Shown here: in pieces, positions 13,272-25,800 of the stretch
Position numbering within the stretch: position 1 is the stretch's first letter
Layout: every line of letters starts with the position of its first letter
NCBI RefSeq assembly: GCF_020360975.1
Contig: NW_025408672.1
Span: forward strand, 2,356,001 to 2,420,000
DNA from: Hirsutella rhossiliensis
Taxonomy: Eukaryota > Ascomycota > Sordariomycetes > Hypocreales > Ophiocordycipitaceae
Direction: 5' to 3'
Length of the DNA: 64,000 bases
Notes under the pieces: model-generated
The model's database searches: none
What the model was told of the DNA's origin: nothing
What the model saw: only the letters and a program-made list of their open reading frames with translations
Made by a program: the position numbers and the translations under genes

Positions 13272-13457
13272 TATAAAAGTCTTTAACTATTATAGGTAAT
13301 AGGCTTAGGCCGCGGCCTAAGCTATATAGTTATATATAGAGGGCTGGATCTTATAAGTATAAGGGTAAGCTAGTTATATATAAAAGAGTTCTATATAGCT
13401 TATTAATATTATCCTATAAGCGGCACCTATATATATGCCTTTATTTACTCTATAATA
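13272..13457 (+). repeat. 3' LTR of Gypsy E
   Basis: A 186 bp copy of the 5' LTR, same length, differing mainly by G-to-A and C-to-T changes. It is followed by the target duplication TTAAG. Confidence 0.93.
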
Positions 13458-13779
13458 TTAAGTATACCTTTTACCTAGAAAAGTACTTAACTAAGGACTA
13501 TAACTACCTTAGCTATAAAGCTAGCTAAGGCTACTCTTACTTTAAGGTTTAATATTATAACTATAAGAGAGAGTACCTTATAACTAATAAGGTATAATAT
13601 AAAGTTTATAAGGGAATAACTAATACTTAATAACCTTAGCCCCCTTATACTTATAAGGCCCTTAAAGCCCTTTAAGCCCCTTAGGCCTAACTATAACTGT
13701 ATTAGTATTATATAGTATAATACTAATAAGTAGGAAATAGCTAACTTAATAATTTTAAAGTAAGCCTTAAAAATAAAAA

Positions 13780-16700
13780 TAAACCTTATCTTATTATAAG
13801 AGCCTTACTTTTATAAGATCGATAATAGCTATATCCTTATATAGTATTTAGCTTATAACTTTATAACCCTTATCCTTTTTACTAACTTTTTTAAGCTTAC
13901 TAAGAGGCCTTAAGTTATAGCTTATAAAAGGAAGGAAGCTTAAATAAAAGCTAGCCCTATCTTTAACCTCTTTTACGATATTAATATATAAGCTATAAAA
14001 GTAAAAGGTATTAAACCGTTTACCTTTATTAACCTATATAACGAAAAAGAGGTTAAAAGGGGCTTAGCTAGCTAAGGCTAGTAAAGGCCCCTTATAATAT
14101 AAAGGCTACTATTAATAGCTTAACTCTTATAATAGCCCTTCCTTTTAATAAGGGACTTTAACTTATACTACCCTTATTAAAACCTTTTTATAAAACCTTT
14201 TAAAGCTTATAAAGTAAAAGCCCTTATTAGCTAGCTTAACTACTATAAGGCTTTTTTACTAACGGACTTTAAAGTAGCTATAAAAGGTACCTATTAAAAG
14301 AAAAGCTTAAAAGGGGCTTTAGTTATAAACCTTACTTTCTATACCTTTTTTAAATAGCTAACCTAAGCTAACTTTTACTTTTTAAAGGCTATAGGCTTAG
14401 ATTATAAGCTTATAGCCTTTAAAGCTAGCTTAAGGGGCCTTAATAAGCCCTTACTAGCTAGGCCTACTACTTATAATTATAAGAAAGTAAACTAAAAGGT
14501 ATTTTTAAAATACTTAGCTAAGAAGGAGTAAGACCTCCTTATAGCTATAAAGAGGGCTATAAAAAAAATAACTTAAGAAGGATAGCTTCCCTTTTAATAA
14601 GAACCTTTATAAAAGCCTTAAATATAGTAATACTAAAAAAGAGGCCTTATAAGGGATCTAAGCCTTAGTAAACTAACGAGCTAACTTACTTTTAAAAAGC
14701 TTTAAGCTTAGCTTAATAAGCTTATAAGCTAGCTTAAGATAAAGAGAGCTAAAAGAGCTTTATAAAGGCTTAAAATAGATTTAAGTATACTATTAAAGCT
14801 ACTAAAAAGTAATACTAAGAGAGTTTCTTAATAAAAGTACTAAGAAAGGATATCTTTATAGCCTTTTTTTATATTAAAGCTAGAGCTAACCTTACCCTTC
14901 TTAGTATCTTATATATATATAAAAGAAGGGATAAAAGTAAAAGCTAATACCTTTTTAGAAAAATATAAGGCTTTCTTAATAACCCTTTTTTTAACCTTAG
15001 ACCCTAGCCTTAGCCCCCTTTTTAGCCCTTATTAAAGCTTAAAAAAAAAGAGCCCTTAAGCTATATAAGTAGTAAGGGTATAGTTAAGTAAGACTAGCTA
15101 GAGCTAAAGGACCTTAAGATTAAAAGGCTATTTTTAGCTCTTTTAATAAGAAAGCCCTTAGCTTAAACTCCCTTAGCTTCCTCCCTATTTAATATATATA
15201 TAAAGCTATCCCTATAGTCTTTAATAAGGCTTATAAAGCTTTATTTAACTAAGGATACTACCTTAAAGTATAAAAGGAAGCTATAGGAATTATACTTCCT
15301 AAGTAAAATAAGCTATACTATACTATCCCTAAGGCCTATAAGGTTATAAGTCTACTTAACTACTTAGGAAAGGTCCTTAAAAAGCTATATACTACCTAGC
15401 TAAGCTATTTAGCTAATATAGCTAGGCTTCTAAACCCTATATAGCTAGGGGGACGAAAATAGTAGTTAGCTATAAATATAGCTTTCCTCCTTTTATACTA
15501 TATATAAAAGAATGAAGAGTTTAATAAAAAGGCTATTACTAGTATATTCTTATTAAATATAAAGGGCGCCTTTAATTTTATATTAAAGGAATAGCTTATA
15601 AGGGTCCTAATAGAATTAAACCTCTTTAAAGCCCTTATAAGCTAAGTAAACTACTTTCTTATTAAAAGGAAGATCTAGCTAGCCTTTAAAGTATAAGTAT
15701 AGACTCTTATAGACCTAGTAATAAGGGTGCCTTAAAGGTCCCTTATTAGCCTTATTTTATTCCTCTTATATATAAGCGGGATACTAGCGGCTAAGGGATA
15801 CTAGCTATCTTATATAAATAACTTTAGTATCTTTATAACGTTAACCTTAGCTAAGAAGAACGTTTAATAGCTAAAAGTAAAAGCTACTAACTTATTTAAA
15901 TAAGCTAAAGATTAAGGGGTTTACTTTAACCCTTTAAAGATAGAACTTATTTACTTTAATAGGTAATAGTAGCTTATTTTAAAAGGTATAGTAATAAGAG
16001 GCTTATTCTTTAAGGTAAAGCCCTTAATATAATAGCTAAGGGTCTTCTTTAATTCTAGGCTCTTATTTAAATAATATATTAAGAAGAAGGTAGCTTTTAT
16101 ATAAGCTACTTTTAAAGGACTATCCTACCTAACTTCTATATAAAAAGGCTTATTATTTAAAGCCTTTAAGTAGCTTTACTAGGCCTATATAACCCTTATA
16201 ATAGACTATAGGGCCTAGTATTAATAAAGGGGGCCTACGACCTTTAAGGGCCTTATAAAGCCTTTTTAAAAGCTTTAAAACTAAGTTCTTTTAAAGGTCT
16301 TAAGGGCCTTTAAAGGATCCCTTATTAAAGCTTTAAAAGCTAAAGTAGCCTTACTACTACTAAAGGTATAATTTAAAAGGGTATACCTCTCTTATACCTT
16401 ATAAACCTTATACTTCTTACTTAGTTACCTTATAAAGTAAGCTTATAACCTAGCTATATAGGATAACCTTACTAACTTAAACTTTAACCTAAGGGCCTTA
16501 AGCTATATTAAGCTATATATATAGCTCTTCCGCTTCCTTAAAAGCCTAGTAGCTCTTATAAAACCTAATTATAACTTAAAAAAAAGGAAAGCTAGCTAAG
16601 AGCCCTTATAGGCCTTAGAGCTTAAAGCTTTTATTATAATAATAAAGGCCCTTAAGCCCTTAGCTAAGAAGTAATACTAATGCCTCTTAGCTAGCCTAGC

Positions 16701-17990
16701 TAGTTTAAAAGACTTTAAGTTATATCCCTTAGCCTTTTATACTAATAGCTTTAAGGGGTACTTTAAGGGGTCCTTTATAAAAACTAATACTTACTCCTTT
16801 TATAAAATAAGCTTAGAAAATAAGCTTATTAAAGCGTACTATAAGAACCTAAGGCCCTTATTTAAAGTAGCTAATATTATCGGAAAACGCGGTTATTAGT
16901 TATATATATTAATAGTAGCGTACCTATCGAAGCGCGTTTTACTTTTACCTACGTAGCATAATAGTCTTCGCGATAGTTATAAGGCTAGGAGGAGGTAGTA
17001 AACTACCCCCTATAACTTCTAGTAACTATACGTTGTGGGGTAATACCTATAGATAGCTATATACCCCTCTCTCTCTTAGATTTCCCTAGGTAATAGGCGC
17101 GGTGCTTAGTATTCGACTCCCGCGTTATAGGCTTAGGTCTAGGAATCCCGGCGGAGCCGCGATCCCTAAGGGGGTATATCGGAAAACGCGGTTATTAGTT
17201 ATATATATTAATAGCAGCGCACTTATCGGAGCGCGTTCTACTTTTACCTATATAGCGTAATAGTCTTTGCGATAAATATAGAGCTATTCGCGATACTAAG
17301 GGTCTTAAAGGACCTAGCTAAGAGGCTTTAGCCCTTAAAGCTTAGCCCCTTTAACCCTCTTATAAATACCTATGTCTTTATAAATAGCTAAGCTACTATA
17401 AAGAAAGTTATAGGTTTCTTAGGCCTAACTATATATATTAAAAGGCCCCTATCTAGCTTAGAAGCCTTTTATAATATATAGCTATATTAATGCCTTTACT
17501 ACCTTAGGATCTTTAATAATAAGCTAGCTAACTAGCTAGCTAAAAGAAGCTTAAGGGCCCTTACTTAAGGGACCCCTTTAGTCTTTATTAAATACTTATA
17601 AAGAAAGGTCTAGTAAGCTATTAAGGACTATTAAAAGGGACTTTAGGCTACTAAGGCGGCTAAAGGCCTTAAGGCTAAGGGCCTAAGTAAGTACTATATA
17701 TTTATTTAAAAGACCCCTTACCTAGCCCTTAGCTTAGAAAAGGGCCTTATAAAGAGGCTTAAGCTAACCCTCTTAGCCTTTTATTAGCTCCTCTTTAAAG
17801 CTAGCTTTTTATTTTCCTTTTTAAAAAAGACTAATAAAGTAAACTAAGATAACTACTACTATAGCTAAGGAAGGTATATAGCTAAGTACCTTATCTTAAG
17901 GTACCTAAACTATAAAAAGGAAAGAAAGGTCCTTTATTAAACCTTTAAGAGATAAAAGTAGGCCCTTAGCTTACTTATTCTTTATACTTC
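13780..17990 (+). pseudogene. LINE 1 ORF2 (endonuclease, RT, RNase H), broken
   Basis: The second ORF of the LINE, the enzyme for target-primed reverse transcription. An endonuclease region lies near 13780-14540 (EPYFYKIDNSYIL). RT covers about 15300-16050, with ISLLNYLGKVLKK at about 15345, NIKGAFNFI near 15556, and a catalytic box reading SYINNF near 15808 where YVDD is expected (both Asp now Asn). An RNase H/post-RT region includes NKLAN-LAKRSLRA at about 17520, after the TRIM. A C-terminal stretch of former Cys/His residues (YIAKYLILRYLNYKKERK) lies at about 17875-17925. The RT motifs fit the fungal Tad clade. Stops are TAA/TAG throughout. Confidence 0.8.
16878..17274 (+). mobile_element. 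TRIM (terminal-repeat retrotransposon in miniature), 397 bp
   Basis: Two direct repeats of exactly 98 bp (16878-16975 and 17177-17274), each starting TATCGG and ending TTCGCGATA or TTGCGATA, flank a 201 bp internal region with no ORF. The duplication AATAT is exact (16873-16877 and 17275-17279). Just after the 5' repeat comes GTTATAAGGC, a primer-binding-like site; just before the 3' repeat comes the purine tract AAGGGGGTA. These signals closely resemble those of the Copia-2 family in this window, which may have supplied its enzymes. It lies in ORF2 of the LINE. Confidence 0.9.
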
Positions 17991-18558
17991 TATAAGGAAC
18001 GGTGTTCCTACTATAAATAAAGCAGCTATAATATACTCTCCCGATTATATAAGCTAATAAGTAGTATATTAATTATAGATAAAATCTTATCCTATAGAGC
18101 AAGAATCGCTCGTTATTTTGCATGTTATTATGCATTAAACGGGTTGCCGGTTATCGTATAATCGGGAATCGAAGGAATAGAGCTAGCTTAGAATACTAGC
18201 TAAGACCTCTTAAGAATACCGGCATGACCAACCTCCTCTAAACACGAATATTAATAGAACTAAGACACTTCTAGATTCACTTAAGATATCACGGAATTCC
18301 CTAGTCTTAGGGCTATACGGCAGCCTAAATCTAGTCCCGAAAGGTTCTTCCGTTTAGCTATAATTATCTATATAAGACAGCATGTCCGCTAGTAGATAGA
18401 TAGAGAATTATTAACTTTAACACCTCTTCTATATACTAATATACTACTAATAAATTCCGTTGAAAATCCTACCTTATACTCCTTCTTCCCCTTTATTACG
18501 TAGTCTTACGTGATTCCTTAATTTCCTAAAATTCCGCTTTTACTTATATACCTTAAGA
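17991..18558 (+). repeat. Solo LTR, Copia-1 family, in the 3' part of LINE 1
   Basis: 568 bp, starting TATAAGGAACGG and ending CCTTAAGA, with the exact duplication ACTTC (17986-17990 and 18559-18563). The inverted LINE 2 copy shows the uninterrupted site near 22300-22320, confirming the insertion. It is the same family as the 3' LTR of Copia A. Confidence 0.94.
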
Positions 18559-18862
18559 ACTTCTAAGAAAGGAAGGAAAGCCCTTTTAACCTTCTTAGCT
18601 AGAATAAAGATAATAATAGCTAAGTAGCTTAAAAAGGAGTAACCTAGGGGCCCTAGGGCCCTTAAAGGGGAAAATTACCGCGTAAAAAGAACTAAACTAA
18701 CCTTTTCTTTATTTTTACCTTTATAGCTACCCTTTCTTTAATTAGTTATAAGCCCTTAGGCTTTATAGCTAGATAGGACTACTAATAAGGGCCTAGGCCC
18801 TTACTAGCCTTACTATAGCCTTAGAGGCTATATATAAGTAATAATATAAAATAAAATAAAAA

Positions 18863-21800
18863 ACGAAATTTATAGTAATTATATAAAAAGGTAAGGCTAG
18901 GAAAGTAATTAAAACTAACTTACTAAGGGCCTTTAACTAGTTAGTTTAGTTCTTTTAATAAGCGTTATACTTATCGATAAAGCTATTAATAAGCTTCTTA
19001 AATCTAGTAATAGCGAATATAAAAGATAACTCTTTTTATATCCTTTACTATTTAAGGTAAAATTTATATATATAGTTATTAGCAATAATTTCCTTAGTAT
19101 TAATAGTAGGGATATAAAGCTAATAAAGACCTTTAAACTTAACTAAGTAAAGTAACTTATTATACTAAATAAATAAGAGACCGACCTTAGATTTATTACT
19201 TTTAAGCTACTTTAATATACTAGCCTACTTAGGTTCTTTTATATATACTTCCTAGATTTTCTAGTATAGGTTAGGTTAGATAAAGGATTTTATAACTATA
19301 TATATATATTTAACTAGCGCTTTATCTTCCTAAACATAGTTTAATTCCCTAGGTTTATATTTCCTTTATATTATAAAAGTAGTTATAATAATATATTAGT
19401 AAGGATATTTAAGGTTCTAAGAATATAATAAACCTTTAAGGGAAACTAGCTTAGGTACTATAAAGTAAGTATAAGCTAATTATTTATCTTTATACTAGTA
19501 GTAAATAGTAATATTTATATTAAGATTATACTTATAGTAATATAGTAAGTTAGTATAACGACCTTAAATAGTAAGGTAGAGATATTATATAACTAAAGCT
19601 TTTAATATACCTAAGAAAGATAAGTAACTTTAAGTTTAGTAGGCTAGTATTTAAGTTCTTTACTAGTTAGGTATTTACTAAGGTAAAGGATTAGCTAAAT
19701 ACTTATTTAAGGCGGGGTTCTTCCTAGGTTTTAGTCTACCCTTAGTACTAAATAAAAAGCTACTACTATAAAGCCTAGCTCGCGGCTAGTATTAATTTAT
19801 AAGAATATTAGCTATTATAGGTTAAAATAATATAGCTATATTAGTTCTATTAAAGTATTTATAATATCTTAAAAAGCTTATTTTTTTTACTAAGGACGGT
19901 TAATATATTACCTTAAAGGTATATCTATTCCTAACTAATCCTTTAAGTAATACTTAACTATCCTATACTTCCTTAAGTATTATAGTTTTCTAAACTTAAA
20001 GCGCTTCTACCTTTTAAGAGAAGTAAGCTATTAAGTATTATAGCTAGTTAAATAAGCTAAGCTACTTTTCTAGTACTTATAATATATTTAAAAACTCTAT
20101 ATCCTATAATACTTATACTCGTTCTTTAGTATTTATTAGGCTAATACTATTAACTTAAAATCTTAATAGTTTTATAGATAAGTAGTATAAGAATAATTTC
20201 GATTTAGCTAAAGCTAGGTTATAATTTATAAAAAGTTAAAAGATAGCTTAGAGGTAATAAATATAGTTATCCTTTATATCTAAGTAAATAATAATATTAT
20301 CGATATATTTAAAGGAATATTTAGTATATTCTTAAAGGATTTAGTTTATAAATTATTAAATATATATAAGTAAGTTCTTATATCTTATTAGTACTACTAT
20401 TAGTTATTCTAAGCCTTTATAGCTAATTACTATAAACCTTTCTTAATACTCTTTATAAATAAGAAACTAATAAAAGAAAGACTAAGCGTTTATAATAAAA
20501 ATAAAGTATTTCCCTTATAGCTTTTAAATTATATCTCTTAAAGTAGTATTAAGTAAACGTTTAAGATCGCTATACTATTAAGAGTATATAGGTTTATTAT
20601 ATTTTAGCCTTTTTTATTATTATATATAGTTTTCTAGACTATAAATATAAGGTAAGCGAATAAGGTAGCCTTAATAGCTTATTTTATCCGCCCCTTTTAA
20701 TATAGGTCCTTATAGGTTTAATTAATTAATACCTTATCCTTTTAGCTAAGTAAGTAAGCCTTAAAAGCTAGTTTTTATAGGTACTAGTTTTCTATTAGTA
20801 GAATATATATATAGTAGTTTAGGTAGACCTTAATAATACCTTAGTCCTTTTATAGAGTTAAAAAGGAAGCAACTATATATTAAATCCTTTCTATAAATAT
20901 AAGGTCTTAATTATAGATTATAACGTCCTTTAAAGTAGTTATTTCTAAGAAGCTATAGTCTTATAAAATCCTAATCTTATAGTTTAAGGTCTATCTATAT
21001 ATTTATAAAAGGAGTTCCCTTTTAGCGGATCTAGGGCTTTCTTCTTTTAAGGTTATTATTAATAAGTTAGTATCTTAATAAGGTTCGCTATATTTTATAG
21101 TTTTCTATCTAGCTAGCTCTTTAGTTAGATTTACCTTAGCTAGGGTTTCCTTAAGTAGGTTAATTTATAAAAACTATCTTTTATTACTAAGGTTAATTAA
21201 TATTCTTAAGTACTACCCTCTCTTAAATCTAATATAGTAAGCGGTAATATTAACTACTATAACTAAAGTAATACTTTAAATTAAGTTATAAGCTAATAAT
21301 AGGTCTCTTAGAATAAATACTAGGTCTTAATCTCTTAGTATATTTTTATTCTTTACTAGTAAGCGTTCTATCTTATATATAAAAATATTAACGTTAGCTT
21401 AGTATATAACCTAATATTAAATTATATAGCTATATTAAGTTAAGCGAGCTATAACTATTAGATTACTATATAAGCTAATAAATATTATCCTTTTAAAGTT
21501 TAAGATATCGACCTTATTTAATCCTAAGAAATATTATCTAAGTAATAATCTTATAAATAAGGTCTATACTACCTAAGAGCTAATAGTAAATAACCTAACC
21601 TTAAATCCTATTCTTTACTTCCTTAGGATATTAATTATTAAGGTTATATAACCCTTAGTTTAGCTCTTTTATATACTAGATAGTAAGACTTACTAGGTTA
21701 TATTAAGGGTTATATTATTAAAGTAGTTAAGCTATTCTTTCTTAATTATAAAGTAAGCTATATTAAAGTATATATATATATTTAATAGTTAGTCTAAACC

Positions 21801-21990
21801 TTTAGTCTTAAAGATAAATATCTAAGTATATATAAACTAAGATAGCTTTATTAAGTTTAATATTTTAGTTTATAGCACCGCTTTTATAATTAGCTAGTTC
21901 CTTAGTATTCTAAGTAAACTACTTAGTCTTATAAGTTCCGTTTTTATTATATTAAGAATAAATAAGATCTTATCTTTTATTTCTTTAGTT
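18863..21990 (-). pseudogene. Ty3/Gypsy element D, internal fragment (protease/RT to integrase), broken
   Basis: A minus-strand pol fragment without LTRs. RT reads YIDNIIIYL, with the catalytic box at 20296-20307 (Asp to Asn at the second position). It is followed by RNase H-like sequence and, at the low-coordinate end, the start of integrase (an LPFYIITINFV stretch at about 18865-18905, where Gypsy integrases often have a PFHTITIDF-like segment). Both ends meet 3' tails of LINEs pointing towards it, so LINE insertion or rearrangement probably cut it. No chromodomain is seen because the C-terminal end is missing. Stops occur throughout. Confidence 0.7.
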
Positions 21991-22815
21991 TCTTTTTATT
22001 CTATTCTATTTATTTTATATTATTACTTATATATAGCCTCTAAGGTTATAGTAAGGCTAATAAGGGCCTAGGCCCTTATTAGTAGTCCTAGCTAGCTATA
22101 AAGCTTAGGGGCTTATAACTAATTAAAGAAAGGGTAGTTATAAAGGTAAAGATAAAGGAAAGGTTAGTTTAGTTCCTCTTACGCGGTAATTCTCCCCCTT
22201 AAAGGCCCTAGGGCCCTTAGGTTACTCCTTTTTAAGCTACTTAGCTATCCCTATCTTTATTTTAGCTAAGAAGGTTAAAAGGGCTTCCCTTCCTTCCTTA
22301 GAGCTATAGAGAAAAGGTAGCTTAAGGGCCCCCTCTTATCTCTTAAAGGTCTAGTAAAGGACCTCTCTTTCCCTCCTATAGTTTAGGTACCTTAAGATAA
22401 GGTGCCTAGCTATATACCTTCCTTAGCTATAGTAGTAGTCGTCTTAGTCTACCGTATTAGTCTTTTTTAAGAAGGAAAGTAAGAAGCTAGCTTTAAAGAG
22501 GAGCTAGTAAAAGGCTAAGAGGGTCGGCCTAAGCCTCCTTATAAAGTCCTTTTCTAGGCTAAGGGCTAGGTAAGGGGTCTTTTAAATAAATATATAGTAT
22601 TTACCTAGGCCCTTAGCCCTAAGGCCTTTAGCCGCCTTAGTAGCTTAGAGTCCCTTTTAATCGTCCTTAGTAGCTTACTAGACCTTTCTTTATAAGTAGC
22701 TAATAAAGATTAAGGGGGTCCCTTAAGTAAGGGCCCTTAAGCCTCTTTTAGCTAGCTAGTCGGCTAGCTTATTATTAAAGATCCCTAGGTAGCTAAGGTA
22801 CTAGTATAGCTATAC
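21990..22815 (-). mobile_element. LINE 2, 5'-truncated 3' end, inverted copy of LINE 1
   Basis: The reverse complement matches the 3' end of LINE 1 (about 17480-18862), including the NKLAD-LAKRSLRA region, the former-Cys/His segment and the A-rich tail (about 21990-22020). It lacks the solo LTR found in LINE 1 and so preserves the empty site. Truncation of the 5' end is usual for LINE insertions. The 5' edge abuts gag sequence of Copia D near 22815; no duplication could be recognised. Confidence 0.8.
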
Positions 22816-22829
22816 GTTAATAAGGAATA

Positions 22830-25800
22830 CCTTTATAAGATAAAGCTACTAACTATTACTTATATAGTAATAATAGAATCTATTAATACTATAAAGCTAA
22901 TCTCTCTTTAAGAAGAAGAGACTGTTAAGTAATAGCTTTTTAAGCTTAAGACCTTAATAGCTCCCTTAAGGGGCTATATAATAACTATATTAAAAAGACC
23001 TATACGATATACTTAAGGGCCTTTTTTACTAGGAACCTACTAGCTTCTTTATAGCTAGCTAAGTAAGAAGAAATCCTTAAGGAAGCTAACTAATACTTCT
23101 TAATAAAAGCTCTTTTTAGCTAGTAGCTATAGGATATATCTCTATTAATAAAGCCTATTAATAATAGTTACTTAATTATCTTTTAAGAAGCTAGCTAAGA
23201 ACTAAATAAAGAAGCTACTAAAGTATAATAGTAAGTAGTCTTATCCCTTTATAGCTAGTACTCGACCTAGATAGCTCGAACTACTACCCTTATAGCTATT
23301 ATAGCCCCTATTACTATAGCCCCCGCTACTACTACTACTACCCCTTTAGCTCCTCTTCCCTTAAGAGCCTTAACGCTATCGTTAACTATAGCTACGACCC
23401 TAGCCCTAGCTACGCCTCTTACTCTAGGCCCGGCCCCGTTAGTTAGACCGGCCTAACTAGTTCCTTAATAGACTTTTTAGACCGTTAATCGAAAAATTAA
23501 GGAACTAGTCGAAATCTAACCTCTTTATTAAAATTAGTAATAAGGGGTAAAATAAGGGGGTTTTTAAGTAGACCTTTTAAATTAAGATAAGGATTCCTTA
23601 AAGAAATAAAAGACTAAATAAAACTACTACCTAGCCTATAAATCCCTAGGTTATTAGTTATTATAATACTAATAGGTCTTTAAAGAAAACTAACTTAAAG
23701 GAGTTAACCCTTTAAAGAGGCTATAAGAAATAGTATAATAGTCTCTAAAGGAGGACCCCTTATTATAGAAGAAGATAGATAAGATTTAGGTTACTAAGAA
23801 ATAGTAACTAACGCCACTACCCTTATTTAAGCTGTAAATTTAAGGAAAAATCGTTAGTATAGTAAATACGGCCTTTATCTTCCCTATAGATTAGTAAGAC
23901 TATTAATTAGGACCCTTAAACTATCCCCTACGAAAATTAGCTATCTTAGACTTTAGTACTTCCCTTAATATCTATAATATACTCTTACGATTCCGGTCCT
24001 TTAAGAAGGTATAAAAGGAATACCTTATTACTAGGGAATTAACTATATAGATAGAGGGGTATAGAAGGGTGAATTTTATAATAAAATTACCTAATAGGAA
24101 TATATAAATTCTTCGACGAAAAAGGGTAGCTTTTTACCCTTAATTTTTAACGAGCTTAATTTCCTTCCGCTTTCTTTAAGAGGAAGGAATCTTTTAGGAT
24201 ATAACGTCTAAGCCTATAAGGTTAGTCTAAAAGAATTAAACTATTAAGCTTATTAAGGAGAAATTCGGTTAATTTATTCTTAAATTCTAACCTATCCTTA
24301 AAAAGGAATCTCTTAAGAAGTTAGCTTTCTTTACTAAGAGGGTACTATTCTAAGGACCCTCTTTTAGTAGCCTAAGGAGACGGTCTTCTTTAGCGTAGAC
24401 GACTTAGTTACCTAGGCCCCTTAGCTTTATATAAGCTAGGCTAATAATAAGGCGTATAAATAAAGGGCTTAAAGACTATTAAATATAAATACTATAGCTA
24501 AGGTAAGATTAAGAAACGAGTTTCTAGATAAATCCTTTTACGGCCGGACTAGCTATATAAGGAAATTTAAGTCGACTAAACTAACGTCTCTAAGGACTAA
24601 GAAAGCTTTATTAAGGTAATGATTTTTATAGACGCCTTTTTAGAGATAGTTTTCCCTTATTTCTTATAGACCTACCTAAGTAAGTATAACTAGTTTATCT
24701 TTTAAGACTTTTTTAACTAGCTAATATCCTACTTTAGCTATAAGGTAAAGAAGATACGGTCTAATAAAGAGCTATTTATAAAGGATATCTTAAATTAGCT
24801 TTAAAAAAAGGGCATTATACCCCTCCTATTAGCACTAAATACCTAGGCCTAAAATAAAAGGGTAGAAAGATTAAGGGGTACTATAATAGAAAGGGCTTAT
24901 ATAATAAGACTTACTATAAGGCTTTTATATAACCTTTAAAGGGAAGTCGTTAAGACCGCTTATTACCTTTAGAACCGGACCCTAAGGGACCTTAAGGACC
25001 TTAAGGAACTAAACTAAGGAATAAACTAAAATTCCCTCCTTAAGCTCTTTATAAAGAAGAGGGCCTTACTAGCTTACCTTTATACCTATAGCTATAAGGT
25101 ATATATTATAACTACCGATATATAGCTAAAAAGGAAAAAGAAAAGAAAGCTTAATCTTAGAGCCTTTATTAGTTACCTTATTAGTTATAATTCTATAAAT
25201 ATCTTTTAGATCTAGATTACTCTTTTATAAAAGGTTATTTTAACTAGGGATATAATTTTCGATAAATCTAGCTTCTTTAATAGAAAGAGGGATTAATAGC
25301 CCCTCTTACTTTCTTAATATTAGCTAATTTAGAAGTTTTAAATCACCCCTTCTTAATAGTTTTAAGAAGAGGTCTTAAATAAGGAAATAAAAAAAGAAAC
25401 TAATATTAAAGTAGTTAAGGATAAAGCCGGCTTTAAAAAAGAGGAAGCTATTAAATTAAATAATCTAAATAAAGAAAAAGACTATAGGAAAGCGGTAGAG
25501 CTAGAATACGCTTACCTCCTTATACCTCCTCTTATATAATAAGAAGATCTAAAAGTAGCTTTCTTTATTAGTCTTCCTATCTCGACCCTTAAGGGGGTAG
25601 GAAAGGCACCTCTCTTAAAGGATTACCTAGCTACCTTATTATCCTTACTTTAAGAAGTAAAGGAAGGTATAGGGCCTAACACGGTTATTAAAGAAGACTA
25701 ACCTCTTTCTTATTTCGATTTATTTTCCGACTTCTATCTAACGCCTATAAAAGATAGTTCCTATAGAGTATTTATAATAGGCTAGGTTTTTAAGCCTCTA

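Larger units (their letters stand above)
6480..13457 (+). mobile_element. Complete Ty3/Gypsy chromovirus E, nested in LINE 1
   Basis: A 6978 bp LTR element with two LTRs of exactly 186 bp (6480-6665 and 13272-13457) and the 5 bp duplication TTAAG at 6475-6479 and 13458-13462. A purine tract (GGGAGGG) precedes the 3' LTR. The internal region encodes gag with a zinc knuckle, protease, RT, RNase H, integrase and a C-terminal chromodomain. About 1.6 kb of non-pol sequence rich in GGC/GCG triplets then follows. Every coding domain has TAA/TAG stops. It interrupts ORF1 of the LINE. Confidence 0.94.
5640..13760 (+). pseudogene. LINE 1 ORF1 (gag-like), broken and split by Gypsy E
   Basis: This is the first ORF of the LINE, probably an RNA-binding protein of the retrotransposition particle. 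The N-terminal part (about 5640-6474) has a run of Ala-Leu-Lys-rich repeats at 5808-5890. After the 7 kb Gypsy insertion the frame resumes near 13458. There, a stretch at about 13495-13580 is rich in Tyr codons spaced like former Cys residues, as expected for a mutated Tad-type zinc-knuckle region. Assignment rests on position before the endonuclease/RT ORF and on that stretch. ORF1 limits are approximate. Confidence 0.55.
5597..18862 (+). mobile_element. Tad-like LINE 1, interrupted by several nested elements
   Basis: A non-LTR retrotransposon on the plus strand, split into 5597-6479, 13458-16877, 17275-17990 and 18559-18862. The gaps are Gypsy E, the TRIM and a solo LTR, each with a 5 bp duplication. 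Copia A probably also interrupts its 5' part. It encodes ORF1, then endonuclease, RT and RNase H domains and a C-terminal former-Cys/His stretch. It ends in an A-rich (AAATA)n-like tail at about 18845-18862. A second copy of its 3' end lies inverted at 21990-22815, and a 5' copy at 54672-55360. All frames are broken by RIP stops. Confidence 0.8.
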
